This document shows positions 1 through 10,248 of a DNA stretch of 43,956 nt, one piece after another (position 1 is the first letter of the stretch; every line of letters starts with the position of its first letter). Position numbers and translations under genes: made by a program. The stretch lies in assembly GCA_947488605.1 (NCBI GenBank), contig CANKZJ010000013.1, forward strand, positions 1 to 43,956, given 5' to 3'. The notes under the pieces were generated by a model that did not search any database, was not told where the DNA came from, and saw nothing but the letters and a program-made list of their open reading frames with translations. This DNA comes from an uncultured Paracoccaceae bacterium. Its GTDB lineage: Bacteria > Pseudomonadota > Alphaproteobacteria > Rhodobacterales > Rhodobacteraceae.

Positions 1-574
1 ATTGCCGTCACCATCCAGATCAGGATCGGTCAGCGTGTCCGATGTGTCATCAACAGGATCAAGCGAGGTGCCATCTGGGTTCTCAAGCGGCGTGCTTGGG
101 TCAGGCTGACCGTCCGCACCAGTCGCAACAGGTGACCCCTCCACTGAGGCCGTGTTCGAGATCTGACCAGCAGCAACATTCGGAGGTGTGATGAAGTAGC
201 TTTGGTTCTCAAGAACCGCGACTTCACCCGGCAACAGCGCTGCAGGGACCATCGGCACGGCAGTCAGCCCGAGCAATGCGTCCGTAAGCACAACGTTCGC
301 AAGTGCTGTGTTGCCAGTGTTGGTGGCTTCAAGCGTGTAAAGCACCTCGTCACCCACATCACCGAAGATCGTGTTGCCATTGGTATCGACAACATCTGCG
401 ATCCGCTTGGTCAGCACGATGCCAGGCATTGGCTCGGGCAAGTTAAGAAGCGTCGGGTTGTCATCACCATCCGCGTCAGGATCAGCCGTCGCAACCGGAT
501 TGCCGTCACCATCCAGATCAGGATCGGTCAGCGTGTCCGATGTGTCATCAACAGGATCAAGCGAGGTGCCATCT
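1..574. repeat. Near-identical 498-bp (166-codon) repeat units in the giant gene
   Basis: Bases 1-76 recur at 499-574 without a visible change, an offset of exactly 498 bp or 166 codons. Older, diverged copies of the same unit follow with TLLNLPE linkers near 430-460, 940-960, 1430-1450 and 1925-1945. The identity of the outermost copies points to recent duplication or gene conversion, and the array continues past the left edge. Confidence 0.85.
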
Positions 575-3500
575 GCATCGACCAGAGGTGCTGTTGGTAC
601 CGGTACATTGCCAGATCCTGTCTCAATAGGTGTGCCGTCAACAATCGCCGTGTTCTCTACGACTCCAAGGCTCTGATCAGGCGCTGTGATCGTGTAAGCC
701 GTTGCTGGAACAAAGGTGACAGTGCCGTCAATGGCCAAGGCATTAGGACTTGGAGATGTATCAACTAGATCCAGTTTAGCGTCATTGAGGACAATGTCAC
801 CAAGAGACGTATTGCCTGTGTTAGTTATGACAAATTCATATTCGATAGTATCGCCAATATCGCCCAGCAAACCATTGCCGTTGACGTCGTTGACAGCCGT
901 GATCGCTTTGGTGAGTGAGATTGAAGGTGTTGTTTCAGGCAAGTTCAGCAGCGTCGGCGCATCATCATCGCTGTCAGCATCTGGATCAGCTGTCGTGACA
1001 ACGTTGCCGTCAGCATCAAGATCAGGATCGGTGCGCGTATCTGAGATGTCTTGTGCAAGCGGCAATGGCTCACCGGCAGCGTTTGTCAGAGGTGTGCTTG
1101 GGTCTGGCCGTCCTGTGACAGGATCAGTTGCAACTGGCTGACCTTGGGCAAGAGCGGTGTTTTCAACAACACGGTCGCCCTGATCTTCTGCAGTGATTGT
1201 ATAGATTTGCCCCGAGAGTGTGCCTGTTTCGTCTGGCAACAGATCATTTGGACTAATAGCAGCATTCGTCAGGCCCAGCTTACTATCCGTGATCGTCACG
1301 GTGCCCAATGATGCGTTTCCAGTATTCGTGACCGTGAAATTATACGCTATCGTATCGCCAGCATCACCCAACACATCGTTACCGTTGGCATCCAGCACTT
1401 CGGCAATCGCTTTTGTGATCTCGATCCCAGTGCCTGTTGTTGGCAGGTTTATGATCGTTGGATCATCGAAGTTACCGCCCGCGTCAGGATCAGCCACATC
1501 ATCAACGTTCCCATCTCCGTCAAAGTCAGGCTCTGTCAGTGTATCTGAAAGATCTGTCACATCCGGAAGATCGGCACCGAATGAATCAACGAGCGGACTT
1601 CCGGGGTTTGGCACGTTGCCGGGGCCGGTTGCGACAGGATCACCAGCAGCATTGGCTGTGTTGACTACTTCCAGATCTGCCTGATCTGCGACGGTAATCG
1701 TATATTCTAGGCCGGGTAGTGTCGTTGACGCACCAATCGCAAGGCTGCCCACGTTTTGTGACAAGCTGAGCTTGCTGTCAGTCACCAGCACATCAGCTAA
1801 TGAGGTTGTTCCGCTGTTCGACACAACAAGCGTATATGTGATGATGTCACCAGTATCACCGAGGGTCTCGTTGCCATTGGTATCGGCAACACCGTCAACG
1901 CGCTTGGTGATTGTAATATCGGCTGCGACCTCAGGCAGGTTGACGACTGTCGGGTTCTCATCACCGTCACCTGTTGGATCGTCTGAAGGCGCGACAACTC
2001 CTGGGGAGCCATCAACAGGATCGGTTAGTGTGTCAGAATCGTCCTCAACTGCGTCAAGCGGCGTGCCAGCACCATCGACAAGTGGGATGCCGGGGTTCGG
2101 TGTACCATTCGTATTGGTTGCGACAGGCGTCGCAGAGACTGTCGCTGTGTTCACGACATTGCCTTGTGCAAGGTTAAGCGGCGTAATTTCGTAGACCAAC
2201 CCCGCCAACGTCGCAGATTCACCCGGTGCGAGCGATGGATTCAAAGTAGGGGCTGTCAACGTACCGTCCACCAGACCAAGCGCTGGATCATCAATCTCGA
2301 ACGCAGCGAGTGATGTATTGCCGCGGTTAAAGACCTCAAAGCTGTAGGTCACGGTGTCACCAGCATCGCCAAGGATACTGTTGCCGTTGGCATCTGTGAC
2401 TGCCGTGATCTCTTTTGTAAGCTCGACTACAGGTGCCGGGGTAACACCGGTTTCAGTTGTATCACTGACGGGATCGACTGTCGTACCCGACGGTGGTGTA
2501 CCTGTCGCCTCTGCGACGTTGACAATGCCATCAGTCCAGCTTGCCGAAGCATAGAGATTTTGAATGTCTACGGCAGTTAGCGTGTAAGTTGCTGTGAATG
2601 TCGCAAACTCTGTCGGATTGAGATCAGTGGTATCACTTGTAGCAAATATAAGGTCGAGACCGTCAGCAGCTGCAACACCAAAGGTTGGACCCGGATCAAC
2701 GGGTGTAACACCATTGATGGTCGTGTTGCCCGTATTCGTTACAATAAACTGATAGTTGATCGTGTCACCAGCCTGCAGAACGGGAGTAGAGAAGCTTTGT
2801 GACACAATTGATTTGTCCATTTCCAGACGAGTAATCCGCGGCAATGGCAAGATTGTGGGATCGTCTGGCAGGCCGTCACTATTATAGTCTTCAACATCGG
2901 TGACCGTTGGATCATCCGAGAAATCGATTAGTGGCTCGCCATAGACGTCAGTTGCTGTCAACGTCGCGGTATTCAATACAAATCCAGCGTCGATGTCGAC
3001 TTGCGTAATGAGGTATGTGGCAGTGTAGGTTAGGCTGCTATTCGGTCCTAGGTCGGGAAGATCTGCATCACCATCGATGTCCATACCGCCTGTTGCTGCA
3101 CCAATCACTGGTGGCGTACCTGTGCCCGAGAAGTTAGGTGGGCTGTCTGCGGCCTGAGGACCAGGCGCATTTTCAACGACGTTGATATCAAACACGTTGA
3201 AATCAGTCGGGTTTCTGACGGTGTATGTGTAGGTAACCTCTTCACCCGCCACTGGTGCTGCAGGGTCAGCAAACGCGACGCTGGAAACGACTTTATCGAG
3301 GGTCAATGTTGTCGACAAATCGGCTGTTACTGGTGTCGGTGTGTCTTCACCCGAATCATTGGCCGCTCCGTTACCACTTGGGTCAGCATCGTCGCCGTCA
3401 TTTGAAACATCATTCAGCAGCGCGTTCGTTCCGCTCGTTTGACCGGACAAGGTTCCTACGCCGTTCACAGTGGCAGAGTTAAAGTATTGAGGGTCAGTGA

Positions 3501-6500
3501 TCGGCAGCGGATCTGTTGGGTTCACGCGCAGAGATACAGTAACAGTACAGTCCTCACCCGCATCGATAACGGCGCCATTGGCTAACTCAAACTGTCCTGT
3601 GTCGCCCGTAAAGGTGCCGACAGCACCGCCACAGCCGCTTACGGGTGCAGTGATAACCGTGTAAGAACCACGTGGCATACTGGTGTTCAACGTAGTGTAG
3701 GTACCAAAGAGGTCAGGCGGGCCGGCGAGTGCATCATCCAAAGTGATCGCGTTAAGCTGTTCAAAGCTAAAATTCTCAATCACAAACGTAAACTGCACAT
3801 CAAATGTACCATCGGCATTCAGCGACGGCGTTCCCGCCGCTTTGGCAAGCCCGATACGCGCCTGTGGGACGACGGCGAAATCATAGTCTGGCGCATCGCT
3901 GTTGCCGCCCAGGTTAATGATGGGACTAGTGTTGCCTATGTAAAGCGCACCCGCAGTCCCGGCACGGTTCTGACCATCGGTTTGGAAAGGCACAGTAAGG
4001 TCCTCTCGCGTGATGACATAGTCACCTTCTGGCAAGAAACCGAATGTGTAATTTCCGTTCACATCGGTCTCAACAGTAACCGCTGGAATCGTGTCCCCAT
4101 TTAAATCAGTTCCGCTCAGCGTCAGCTCGATGCCAGCCAAAGGTTGGTCCGTCCCGGCCTGTGTGCCGTCATCATTGAAGTCACGGAAAATCGTACCCGA
4201 GATGCTAGATGAAAGAATATCAACCGCGCCAGCCGCAGAGTTGTTGGTTTCATCTCGCTCATAGCTTGAGGTTGAAATCGTTGCACTATTCCCAAACTCT
4301 TGTGGCTCAGAACTGACTGATGTGACACGGGTCGGCGCAGTAATATCGAACGTTTCTGCGATGCCCATCGTCCCAATCGCACAGCTGAATGATCGATTAT
4401 CTGCTGCACGTGTACAGGTACCACCAGGCCAAGAAGGGTCTGCTGTGAGGATCATATTGGCAGGAACAAACACATCATCCACAACGACATCATCTGCTGC
4501 GCCAAAAAATTCGGCCGCATTCGCTACATTCTCAACGTTAACGATCCAGTTAAAGTCCTCACCTACGTTGTAATTTGGATCAATAGTTGTCTTGGAGTTA
4601 ACGCGTATATCGACCTGATTGCGGACAGTTGTTTGGTGATCAATTACGTCGTTACCAGTGTTTGACTCATATGACGCAGCACCCTCTGCCTCGACACTCG
4701 CATTGTTCAACACGGAACCCTTCTCGTCACCGCGTGCAAGAACCTCGATAATGACGCTTTCACCAGGTGCAAGATACGGGATGTCACAGGTGATCGTTAC
4801 ACCCAGAAGGCCCGATGCAATCACTGCGGGAGGTGTCCCACCAGACGTCCCACAAGTATAGCCCGGTCCGGATGCTGGCACGGATTGGAACGCGATGTTT
4901 GTCGCAGGCATCTGGTCAACTAAGACGATATTTTCAGCCGCCGATGGGCCGAAGTTCAGGATTTCAAGCTCGTAGGTTGTTTCTTGGTTCACTCCCACGG
5001 GATCGAGCAAGTCACGCTTGTTAATAACAATGTCGAATGAAGGTTCTTCAATGCCCATCGTGACTGCCGCATCGTTGTTAGATGTATCATTTTCAGGTGT
5101 CGACGTGCTGATCGTGGCATTGTTTGTGAGGCTAGGAGCTGGAACGTCAACTGTACCTGGATTTGAAAGCGTCTCATTGTTTGGACGCACCGTGATCGTG
5201 ACCGTCTGTTGACCGTTGTTAGCAATCGAACCAAGATCACAAACAACCTGATTGTTACCTGGACCTGTGGTCGTGTTAGCTGTTGGTGTCGTACATGTTC
5301 CGCCAGCAGCAACGGCTGAGATGAACCTCAAATCATCGGGTAAAGTATCAATTATCTGTACATTTGCGGCTGTGCTAAGAACAATTGGGGCGCCGTCCGT
5401 ATTTGTCGGGCGGTTTTCAGCCGTTATGATGTAGATCAGATCCTGGCCAACAATTGCAGGACTAGGTGCGGCTGCCTTGGACACTGTCACGTCAGTTTCA
5501 GCGACCAGTAAATAATTAGCAGTGCTCGCGTTGTTCCCAGCAAGCGCGTCAGCTGTGGTATCAGATCGAACGCTGGCCTCGTTCTGGCGCGAACCGGCTT
5601 CGCCTCCTGGACGTACAGTGACTGTAACAGTTGGACAGCTTCCTGGCGCACATTCAGGCAGAATATCGATTTCGCAAGTGAGGTTACGACCCAAACTACC
5701 CGCAGCCGTAGTGCTACAGGTCATGCCAGTTGCGGATTGTGGATCAATCACATGCGATACATAGCCATCGTTGGGTCCGACCTGATTATTTACTAAACCA
5801 CGAATAAAGTCTGTCATCACGACATCAAGGGAATCTACTGTCGGACCCGCGGTTAGCGGGCCGTTGTTTAGGATTTCAATAACAAACGTCTGTTCGTCGC
5901 CGGAAACGAGGCTAGCCTCAGTTGCGGTTTTATTAACGCTGATGTCGGTCGACAAATCGCCTTGCTGGCCAGTGCCAGAATAAGTGGTCGTGTTGTTCGG
6001 TTGATTTTCATCAATAATGTTTGGGTTCTCGGTACTGACAACGATCGTATTCGAGATTGGGCCAGTGCTATTCACAGTTGCGGCCGTCGTGATCATGGCG
6101 CTGGTCTCACCGGCGAGCAATGGATCTGCTTCGGTATAGACGATTTCACACCGCAAGGTTGCAGGCCCTGTGATTGGTAGCGCAGGTGTACATGTCCACC
6201 CCGCCCCACCAGCGCTGGTCACTGTCAGTGCCGCTGGAATTGTATCCTCAATGACCAATGTTCCAAAGAAATCGGCATTGCCCAAGTTGGTTGAGCTAAG
6301 TCTAAAATCATAGGTACTACCGACAGCCACCAGTGCAGGCGATGGGCCAGATTTGTTAGCTTGATGGTCAACAAACGGCTCTTGCAGGTCAGTCCCGCCA
6401 TCATCGGCCGAGTTGTTGGAAGGGTTAGGATCGATTGGACCTGCAGCACTAATCGTAGCTACGTTTGTTGGTGTGCCTGCTGCGACGACTTCAACTTCAA

Positions 6501-7647
6501 TGATGATATCGCCCAATGGGACGTTAGCACCTACAATAGTGCCAGAAGCAAGGCTACAATCCAGCGCATTGCCACTAGAAGCAGCACAGTTCCATGCGGT
6601 GCCAGACGTGTCGATACTCAGGACTGAATACTCTGGCGGGATTGAGTCTGTAATCTGAATGTTGGTGGGCACATCGCCTGTATAAGACGGCGACAAAGTG
6701 AAGGTTGTCGTTTCACCCACAAGCAGTTCATCTTCTGCGATCGACTTAGACAGTGTGACATCAGAACCCGCTGTCACGGTAGCATCCAGCGTCACCAGAT
6801 TGTTGTCGGAGACACCATCACGTGGCGTTCCATTTCCGACGGACCCAATCAGCGTGATTGTTGAACCATCGCCAACGACGATTTGACCAGAGAAGGTCAG
6901 ATCAAAAGGCTCATTCAAATTGATCGGACCTGCAATGCTACACACATAGTCGCTTCCCGACAGGCTACAGCCTGCCGGCGGCACAATGTTGGCCAGACCG
7001 TTTGGGATTGGAAACGTGAAATCGAAACCGTTCGATACGTCAGGGCCAAAATTTTCTAGCGTGAACACATAGTCTACAATCTCGCCAGCCGCGGCGGTCA
7101 GCGGGCCATTGACCTCAACGCCAATGTCTGAACCGGCAATAACGGTCGTAGGCTGGCTACCAGTGTTGTTAGTTGTGATTTCGTCGCCGGTTGTCGGAAT
7201 CGCTGTGGCTAAGGTCGTCGTGCCAGCCGTAGTCGTTAAGATCTCGGGCAAAAAGTTCACAGTTGTTCCTGCTGGAATAGCCGGCACATCACAAGTCACT
7301 GTCGTCGGACCGACAACATCAAGGCCCACACAACCCAAAAGACCCCCACCGGAGGTCATTGATGTGCCCGCAACAATATCGAACGTTACTGTTGTCGGTG
7401 GAGCGTCATCCGCCAAACTGGCATTGTTGATAACCAGATCGTAAACAAGCGTACTACCGGCTGGCAAACCATCCTGACCAGGGTCTGTAATTCCGACTGT
7501 CCAGTCAGGTAGCGCAAACGCTGGACTTGCAAGCAGCACAAAAAAGCCAAAGAGATATGCAAGAAGATCCATGCGGCGCGTCGGACGCGATGCTTTTGAG
7601 GGCTGCTTGTGGTTGAGAAGTTCTTCTTGGGGTCGGCGCATTTGCAT
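1..7647 (-). CDS. Giant secreted repeat protein (DUF11/DUF7507 and SdrD B-like), C-terminus beyond the left edge
   Basis: One reading frame stays open from an ATG at 7647 to base 1, at least 2,549 codons, with no stop inside the window. Residues 26-45 (from an internal ATG at 7572, MDLLAYLFGFFVLLASPAFA) form a clear signal peptide; 7647, 7641 and 7572 are all possible starts. The body is a chain of DUF11-like beta-sandwich modules (repeated 'tNtGn.s' and 'tC.i..l..G' patterns) up to about residue 1150, then one SdrD B-like module at about 1150-1220 (FRDFNDDGTQAG, GNYTFGFLPEGDY). Further C-terminal are DUF7507-like units of about 166 residues, each with an Asp-rich DPDLDGDGN stretch that resembles a calcium-binding turn and a TLLNLPE linker. 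Families with this build are surface or secreted adhesin-like proteins; the export route and ligand cannot be read here. The last visible units are almost identical at DNA level. Confidence 0.9.
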   Translation of the reverse strand, partial: MQMRRPQEELLNHKQPSKASRPTRRMDLLAYLFGFFVLLASPAFALPDWTVGITDPGQDGLPAGSTLVYDLVINNASLADDAPPTTVTFDIVAGTSMTSGGGLLGCVGLDVVGPTTVTCDVPAIPAGTTVNFLPEILTTTAGTTTLATAIPTTGDEITTNNTGSQPTTVIAGSDIGVEVNGPLTAAAGEIVDYVFTLENFGPDVSNGFDFTFPIPNGLANIVPPAGCSLSGSDYVCSIAGPINLNEPFDLTFSGQIVVGDGSTITLIGSVGNGTPRDGVSDNNLVTLDATVTAGSDVTLSKSIAEDELLVGETTTFTLSPSYTGDVPTNIQITDSIPPEYSVLSIDTSGTAWNCAASSGNALDCSLASGTIVGANVPLGDIIIEVEVVAAGTPTNVATISAAGPIDPNPSNNSADDGGTDLQEPFVDHQANKSGPSPALVAVGSTYDFRLSSTNLGNADFFGTLVIEDTIPAALTVTSAGGAGWTCTPALPITGPATLRCEIVYTEADPLLAGETSAMITTAATVNSTGPISNTIVVSTENPNIIDENQPNNTTTYSGTGQQGDLSTDISVNKTATEASLVSGDEQTFVIEILNNGPLTAGPTVDSLDVVMTDFIRGLVNNQVGPNDGYVSHVIDPQSATGMTCSTTAAGSLGRNLTCEIDILPECAPGSCPTVTVTVRPGGEAGSRQNEASVRSDTTADALAGNNASTANYLLVAETDVTVSKAAAPSPAIVGQDLIYIITAENRPTNTDGAPIVLSTAANVQIIDTLPDDLRFISAVAAGGTCTTPTANTTTGPGNNQVVCDLGSIANNGQQTVTITVRPNNETLSNPGTVDVPAPSLTNNATISTSTPENDTSNNDAAVTMGIEEPSFDIVINKRDLLDPVGVNQETTYELEILNFGPSAAENIVLVDQMPATNIAFQSVPASGPGYTCGTSGGTPPAVIASGLLGVTITCDIPYLAPGESVIIEVLARGDEKGSVLNNASVEAEGAASYESNTGNDVIDHQTTVRNQVDIRVNSKTTIDPNYNVGEDFNWIVNVENVANAAEFFGAADDVVVDDVFVPANMILTADPSWPGGTCTRAADNRSFSCAIGTMGIAETFDITAPTRVTSVSSEPQEFGNSATISTSSYERDETNNSAAGAVDILSSSISGTIFRDFNDDGTQAGTDQPLAGIELTLSGTDLNGDTIPAVTVETDVNGNYTFGFLPEGDYVITREDLTVPFQTDGQNRAGTAGALYIGNTSPIINLGGNSDAPDYDFAVVPQARIGLAKAAGTPSLNADGTFDVQFTFVIENFSFEQLNAITLDDALAGPPDLFGTYTTLNTSMPRGSYTVITAPVSGCGGAVGTFTGDTGQFELANGAVIDAGEDCTVTVSLRVNPTDPLPITDPQYFNSATVNGVGTLSGQTSGTNALLNDVSNDGDDADPSGNGAANDSGEDTPTPVTADLSTTLTLDKVVSSVAFADPAAPVAGEEVTYTYTVRNPTDFNVFDINVVENAPGPQAADSPPNFSGTGTPPVIGAATGGMDIDGDADLPDLGPNSSLTYTATYLITQVDIDAGFVLNTATLTATDVYGEPLIDFSDDPTVTDVEDYNSDGLPDDPTILPLPRITRLEMDKSIVSQSFSTPVLQAGDTINYQFIVTNTGNTTINGVTPVDPGPTFGVAAADGLDLIFATSDTTDLNPTEFATFTATYTLTAVDIQNLYASASWTDGIVNVAEATGTPPSGTTVDPVSDTTETGVTPAPVVELTKEITAVTDANGNSILGDAGDTVTYSFEVFNRGNTSLAAFEIDDPALGLVDGTLTAPTLNPSLAPGESATLAGLVYEITPLNLAQGNVVNTATVSATPVATNTNGTPNPGIPLVDGAGTPLDAVEDDSDTLTDPVDGSPGVVAPSDDPTGDGDENPTVVNLPEVAADITITKRVDGVADTNGNETLGDTGDIITYTLVVSNSGTTSLADVLVTDSKLSLSQNVGSLAIGASTTLPGLEYTITVADQADLEVVNTANAAGDPVATGPGNVPNPGSPLVDSFGADLPDVTDLSDTLTEPDFDGDGNVDDVADPDAGGNFDDPTIINLPTTGTGIEITKAIAEVLDANGNDVLGDAGDTIAYNFTVTNTGNASLGTVTITDSKLGLTNAAISPNDLLPDETGTLSGQIYTITAEDQGDRVVENTALAQGQPVATDPVTGRPDPSTPLTNAAGEPLPLAQDISDTRTDPDLDADGNVVTTADPDADSDDDAPTLLNLPETTPSISLTKAITAVNDVNGNGLLGDIGDTIEYEFVITNTGNTSLGDIVLNDAKLDLVDTSPSPNALAIDGTVTFVPATAYTITAPDQSLGVVENTAIVDGTPIETGSGNVPVPTAPLVDADGTSLDPVDDTSDTLTDPDLDGDGNPVATADPDADGDDNPTLLNLPEPMPGIVLTKRIADVVDTNGNTIFGDVGDEVLYTLEATNTGNTALANVVLTDALLGLTAVPMVPAALLPGEVAVLENQSYFITPPNVAAGQISNTASVEGSPVATGADGQPDPSTPLENPDGTSLDPVDDTSDTLTDPDLDGDGN

Positions 7648-8686
7648 TGCGAGAAACTACCTAGCTCTTTAAGACTGCGTGCTGCTATCAACTGGAATGC
7701 ACACTCCTAGCTGGCACTAGATACCAATTGTGAAAAAATTAAGGGGAGTTTCACTCAAGTTTTATCATTTCGACCCCAAATTTGGTCATTCCGACATAAA
7801 ATCAGTCACTCTGAATTCGAAGATGGCAATGTTAACAGAACCTTAGGACGCACTTTCTGGTCAGACATGCTTCAGACACATTTACGAAAACATGCCTAAA
7901 TAAATGTCCTTTGTGCCTTTTTGGTCGGGTATTTGCCCCCGGCTTACGGCCGAAACTACACACGACAGCATTTGCGACGGTCATGGTCGCGCACTGTTCG
8001 CTTCGTTGGAAACGCATTAAATTTGTTACAAGAAATAGCTATATTACACCGTCAGTTCGATCATCTTGCGCACTCTGTCTGGAAACAAAGGCTGTTGGAC
8101 CGGTATTGGACACTTAGATATGTTGCGTGACCGCTCAGGCTTAGCAACACTGGCATAAGTGCCGACCCGCTTCCCCAAGAGAACTCTCACACTATTTGTC
8201 AAGGGGAAAAATTAGCACAATTGTCTCCTTCGCACTGTTCTCGGACAACAGGGAAAAAATGCAGGATACGTAATACAGCAATAAATATCCTTAGTGGAAG
8301 TTCCGCAAGCAGCGTTAAAGGGCCATGAACCGATTGATGAACTGGCTACTTCCGCCGACTAACCTAAGCTGTCAGATCTGCGCCCGCCGTTATTCCGGGC
8401 GTAGGAATCTCAAAAAAAACGTTAGGTCACACTATCTTTTAAGACAGTGCATGAATTTTTCTTCGTTACTTTCATTACAGACTCTGCCAAGTGACCCAAC
8501 GCAATCAAGAGTTAGAATTGTTTGCGAGAAACGAGTTACGTAAATTAGCAAGTAAGATCATTGTGATCACAGTGGCCAAGTCGCGGCCACAACATACTCA
8601 AGCAAAAAATTTCGACGCAAATGATCATAGAACTTTCGTCTTTGACGTCATTTTTCAGTCATTGGTTGAAAAAATCAGCTCCCAGA
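7648..8686. other. About 1 kb AT-rich intergenic region between two divergent genes
   Basis: No convincing gene is seen on either strand. The short ORFs here lack family resemblance, consistent codon bias and ribosome sites. The region should hold the promoters of the leftward giant gene and the rightward Hint-like gene, but no promoter can be named with confidence. An AGGTAG a dozen bases ahead of 7647 is a possible ribosome site for the giant gene. Confidence 0.6.
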
Positions 8687-9229
8687 ATGTCTGAACGTAC
8701 ATCTCAGCAAAGAAGTTCCTCACCGCTTAAACTTGAAAGAATCCAAGTTGATAACCCTTTAAACGCTGCGCCAAAGCCTCGGACTCTACCTGGTTTTGGA
8801 GCTGGTGCTCGCGTGATGACCCCTTTCGGCTATGTTCTGGTTGAAGCATTGCGTTGCCGTGATTCAATCAAAACACATGACGGACGTTTCCTTGAAGTTG
8901 TGCACGTCACTTCAGTTCAGCTTGATCGCGAGTATCTCCCGACTCACCCTGAAGCTCAAGCTATCGAGATACCCAAGAACGGCCTAACGGCGGGTGTTCC
9001 GAACCAACCAGTCCTGTTATCGGGTGGCCATAAGATACGATCAACTCGACAATATAAATCAAACTCAAAAAAAATAGCTCTAGACTATGTCGGATTTGGC
9101 GGAGTAAAGCATAAATACAACGGTTATTTCACTTACTATGTGTTTCAATGTAGCGAGGCCTGCATCGTAAACGTCAATGGCCTGTGGGTCTATTTGGACC
9201 AACGTAACTGCGATATGCCCGAAGAATGA
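8687..9229 (+). CDS. Hint-fold domain protein lacking the catalytic cysteine
   Basis: This 180-residue protein resembles the Hint_2 domains common in Rhodobacteraceae, where a CFxxGTxI motif starts the autoprocessing fold and a later 'lllSpdHri' block carries a histidine. Here the first motif reads GFGAGARV (residues 36-43), so glycine replaces the nucleophilic cysteine. It is followed by the usual 'TPFGYVLVEALRCRDSIKT' block, a 'HPEAQAIEI' segment and LLSGGHKI, which keeps the histidine. Self-cleavage by the usual Hint mechanism therefore looks impossible, while the fold may remain as a binding module. The domain is normally the C-terminal part of a larger secreted protein; here it stands almost alone after a basic, Ser-rich N-terminus. 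An ATG 22 codons upstream (8621) is possible; I prefer 8687 because the extra residues are atypical, but no clear ribosome site decides it. Confidence 0.65.
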   Translation: MSERTSQQRSSSPLKLERIQVDNPLNAAPKPRTLPGFGAGARVMTPFGYVLVEALRCRDSIKTHDGRFLEVVHVTSVQLDREYLPTHPEAQAIEIPKNGLTAGVPNQPVLLSGGHKIRSTRQYKSNSKKIALDYVGFGGVKHKYNGYFTYYVFQCSEACIVNVNGLWVYLDQRNCDMPEE

Positions 9230-9260
9230 GTTCTCCTTGGAAAACGGCACTAATTCCTCA

Positions 9261-9284
9261 GGGCGCTTTTTCGGCAAAGCACCC
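9261..9284 (+). terminator. Weak hairpin after the Hint-like gene
   Basis: GGGCGCTTT and AAAGCACCC pair around a TTCGGC-type loop with one C-A mismatch, about 30 bases after the stop. There is no following T run, so an intrinsic terminator is uncertain. Confidence 0.3.
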
Positions 9285-9506
9285 AGACGTTTGACCAACA
9301 CCAGTTCCGGATCAGACCTTGCATATGTCCGCATCATCCTCTCGACAGCTTTCGTCTCTTCGTCAGCCGTGCAGACATGCTTTTATGCGCCGTTCACCAC
9401 AGTGGATAATGATCTCAAATCGATTGCGTCGGGTTACCGCATTATTTTGCTGTTTAGCCATGCTGCTTTGCATACCCGCTGTCTCCATCTGTGTCACCGA
9501 ACGTCT

Positions 9507-9818
9507 TCATTCCGTCTTGGCTTCGGCTTTGATCTGCGCGACACGCTCAATTTCTTGGTCGATTTCAGCCATCGTTCTCGGCAACACGCTGTTGTTTGGA
9601 TTATGTGATGACCTCAGTCGCGGCAGTGAGAGTGGGTAGCTTGCGCAAACCTCAATTTGATCCAAGCCCCTTTTTCGATAATGAGCGAGCAACTCCGTAT
9701 CCCAGACTTCGTTTAAGAATCCGCAACTTCCACAGTAACCTGTATCAGCGATCGCCATCCCGCACTGAGGAACCTTTCCAACGCACTCGGCACAACGATT
9801 GGGATTATTGCTCGTCAT
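9507..9818 (-). CDS. Possible small zinc-ribbon protein
   Basis: A 103-residue ORF starts with ATG about seven bases after a good ribosome site (AGAGGTGG). Its first 35 residues hold a CxxC, a single C and a second CxxC (CAEC, PQCG, CGSC), the spacing expected of a small zinc ribbon. The C-terminal 20 residues are charged and may form a helix (MAEIDQEIERVAQIKAEAKTE spans residues 83-103). I do not recognise the family. The surrounding 1 kb has no other clear gene, and this ORF could instead be a remnant of a larger decayed gene on the same strand, since other protein-like stretches lie in shifted frames at 9080-9337. Confidence 0.4.
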   Translation of the reverse strand: MTSNNPNRCAECVGKVPQCGMAIADTGYCGSCGFLNEVWDTELLAHYRKRGLDQIEVCASYPLSLPRLRSSHNPNNSVLPRTMAEIDQEIERVAQIKAEAKTE

Positions 9819-10248
9819 CGGTAGCCACCTCTCTCCATCCTACTTTGTCATTGCATTTCAGTCTTTCAATACCGGATTGCACCTTTCATCCCCTGCATTG
9901 AATATTCTGAGTTGTGTATCCTTTGCCCATGACAATTTGAACTTTGCTTCCCTGCGTACCTGGCCGCTGCTTTGGTGATCCGCACCTGAGAGCCAATGAG
10001 TCTGAGACGCTTGCCATTGATCCTTGGCTGCGTTCTGCACGTCTGACAGCCTCTATCCCTTGCGCCGTCGCAGATGCCGTTCGGATATCCGAACGACTTG
10101 CGGCTAAGGTCTGGAGCGAGCCCAAAATACCGAATACTGCGATCTGCATTAACGTCAGCTTTGCAATAAATCGTTTTGTGCTGCGTACCCTTGGCAAAAC
10201 TTTTCATCGGCTTACGTTTCCGAGAAGGAACGGGTTTTGAGGTGTCAA
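9819..10248. other. Intergenic region upstream of the potassium uptake operon
   Basis: Two overlapping minus-strand ORFs (9866-10306 and 9886-10197) are open here, but they lack ribosome sites and family resemblance, and one runs into the upstream gene on the opposite strand. I treat the stretch as non-coding, probably with the promoter of the ktrA-like gene near its right end. Confidence 0.5.

Noticed and set aside
202..768. Plus-strand ORFs of 140-190 residues within 1-7600
   Set aside because: They are antisense to the giant repeat gene. Their length comes from the repeat structure and codon bias, and they lack ribosome sites and family resemblance.
1..2500. CRISPR-like or satellite repeat array
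   Set aside because: The repeats have a period near 500 bases, keep the reading frame and encode protein modules; there are no short repeat-spacer units.
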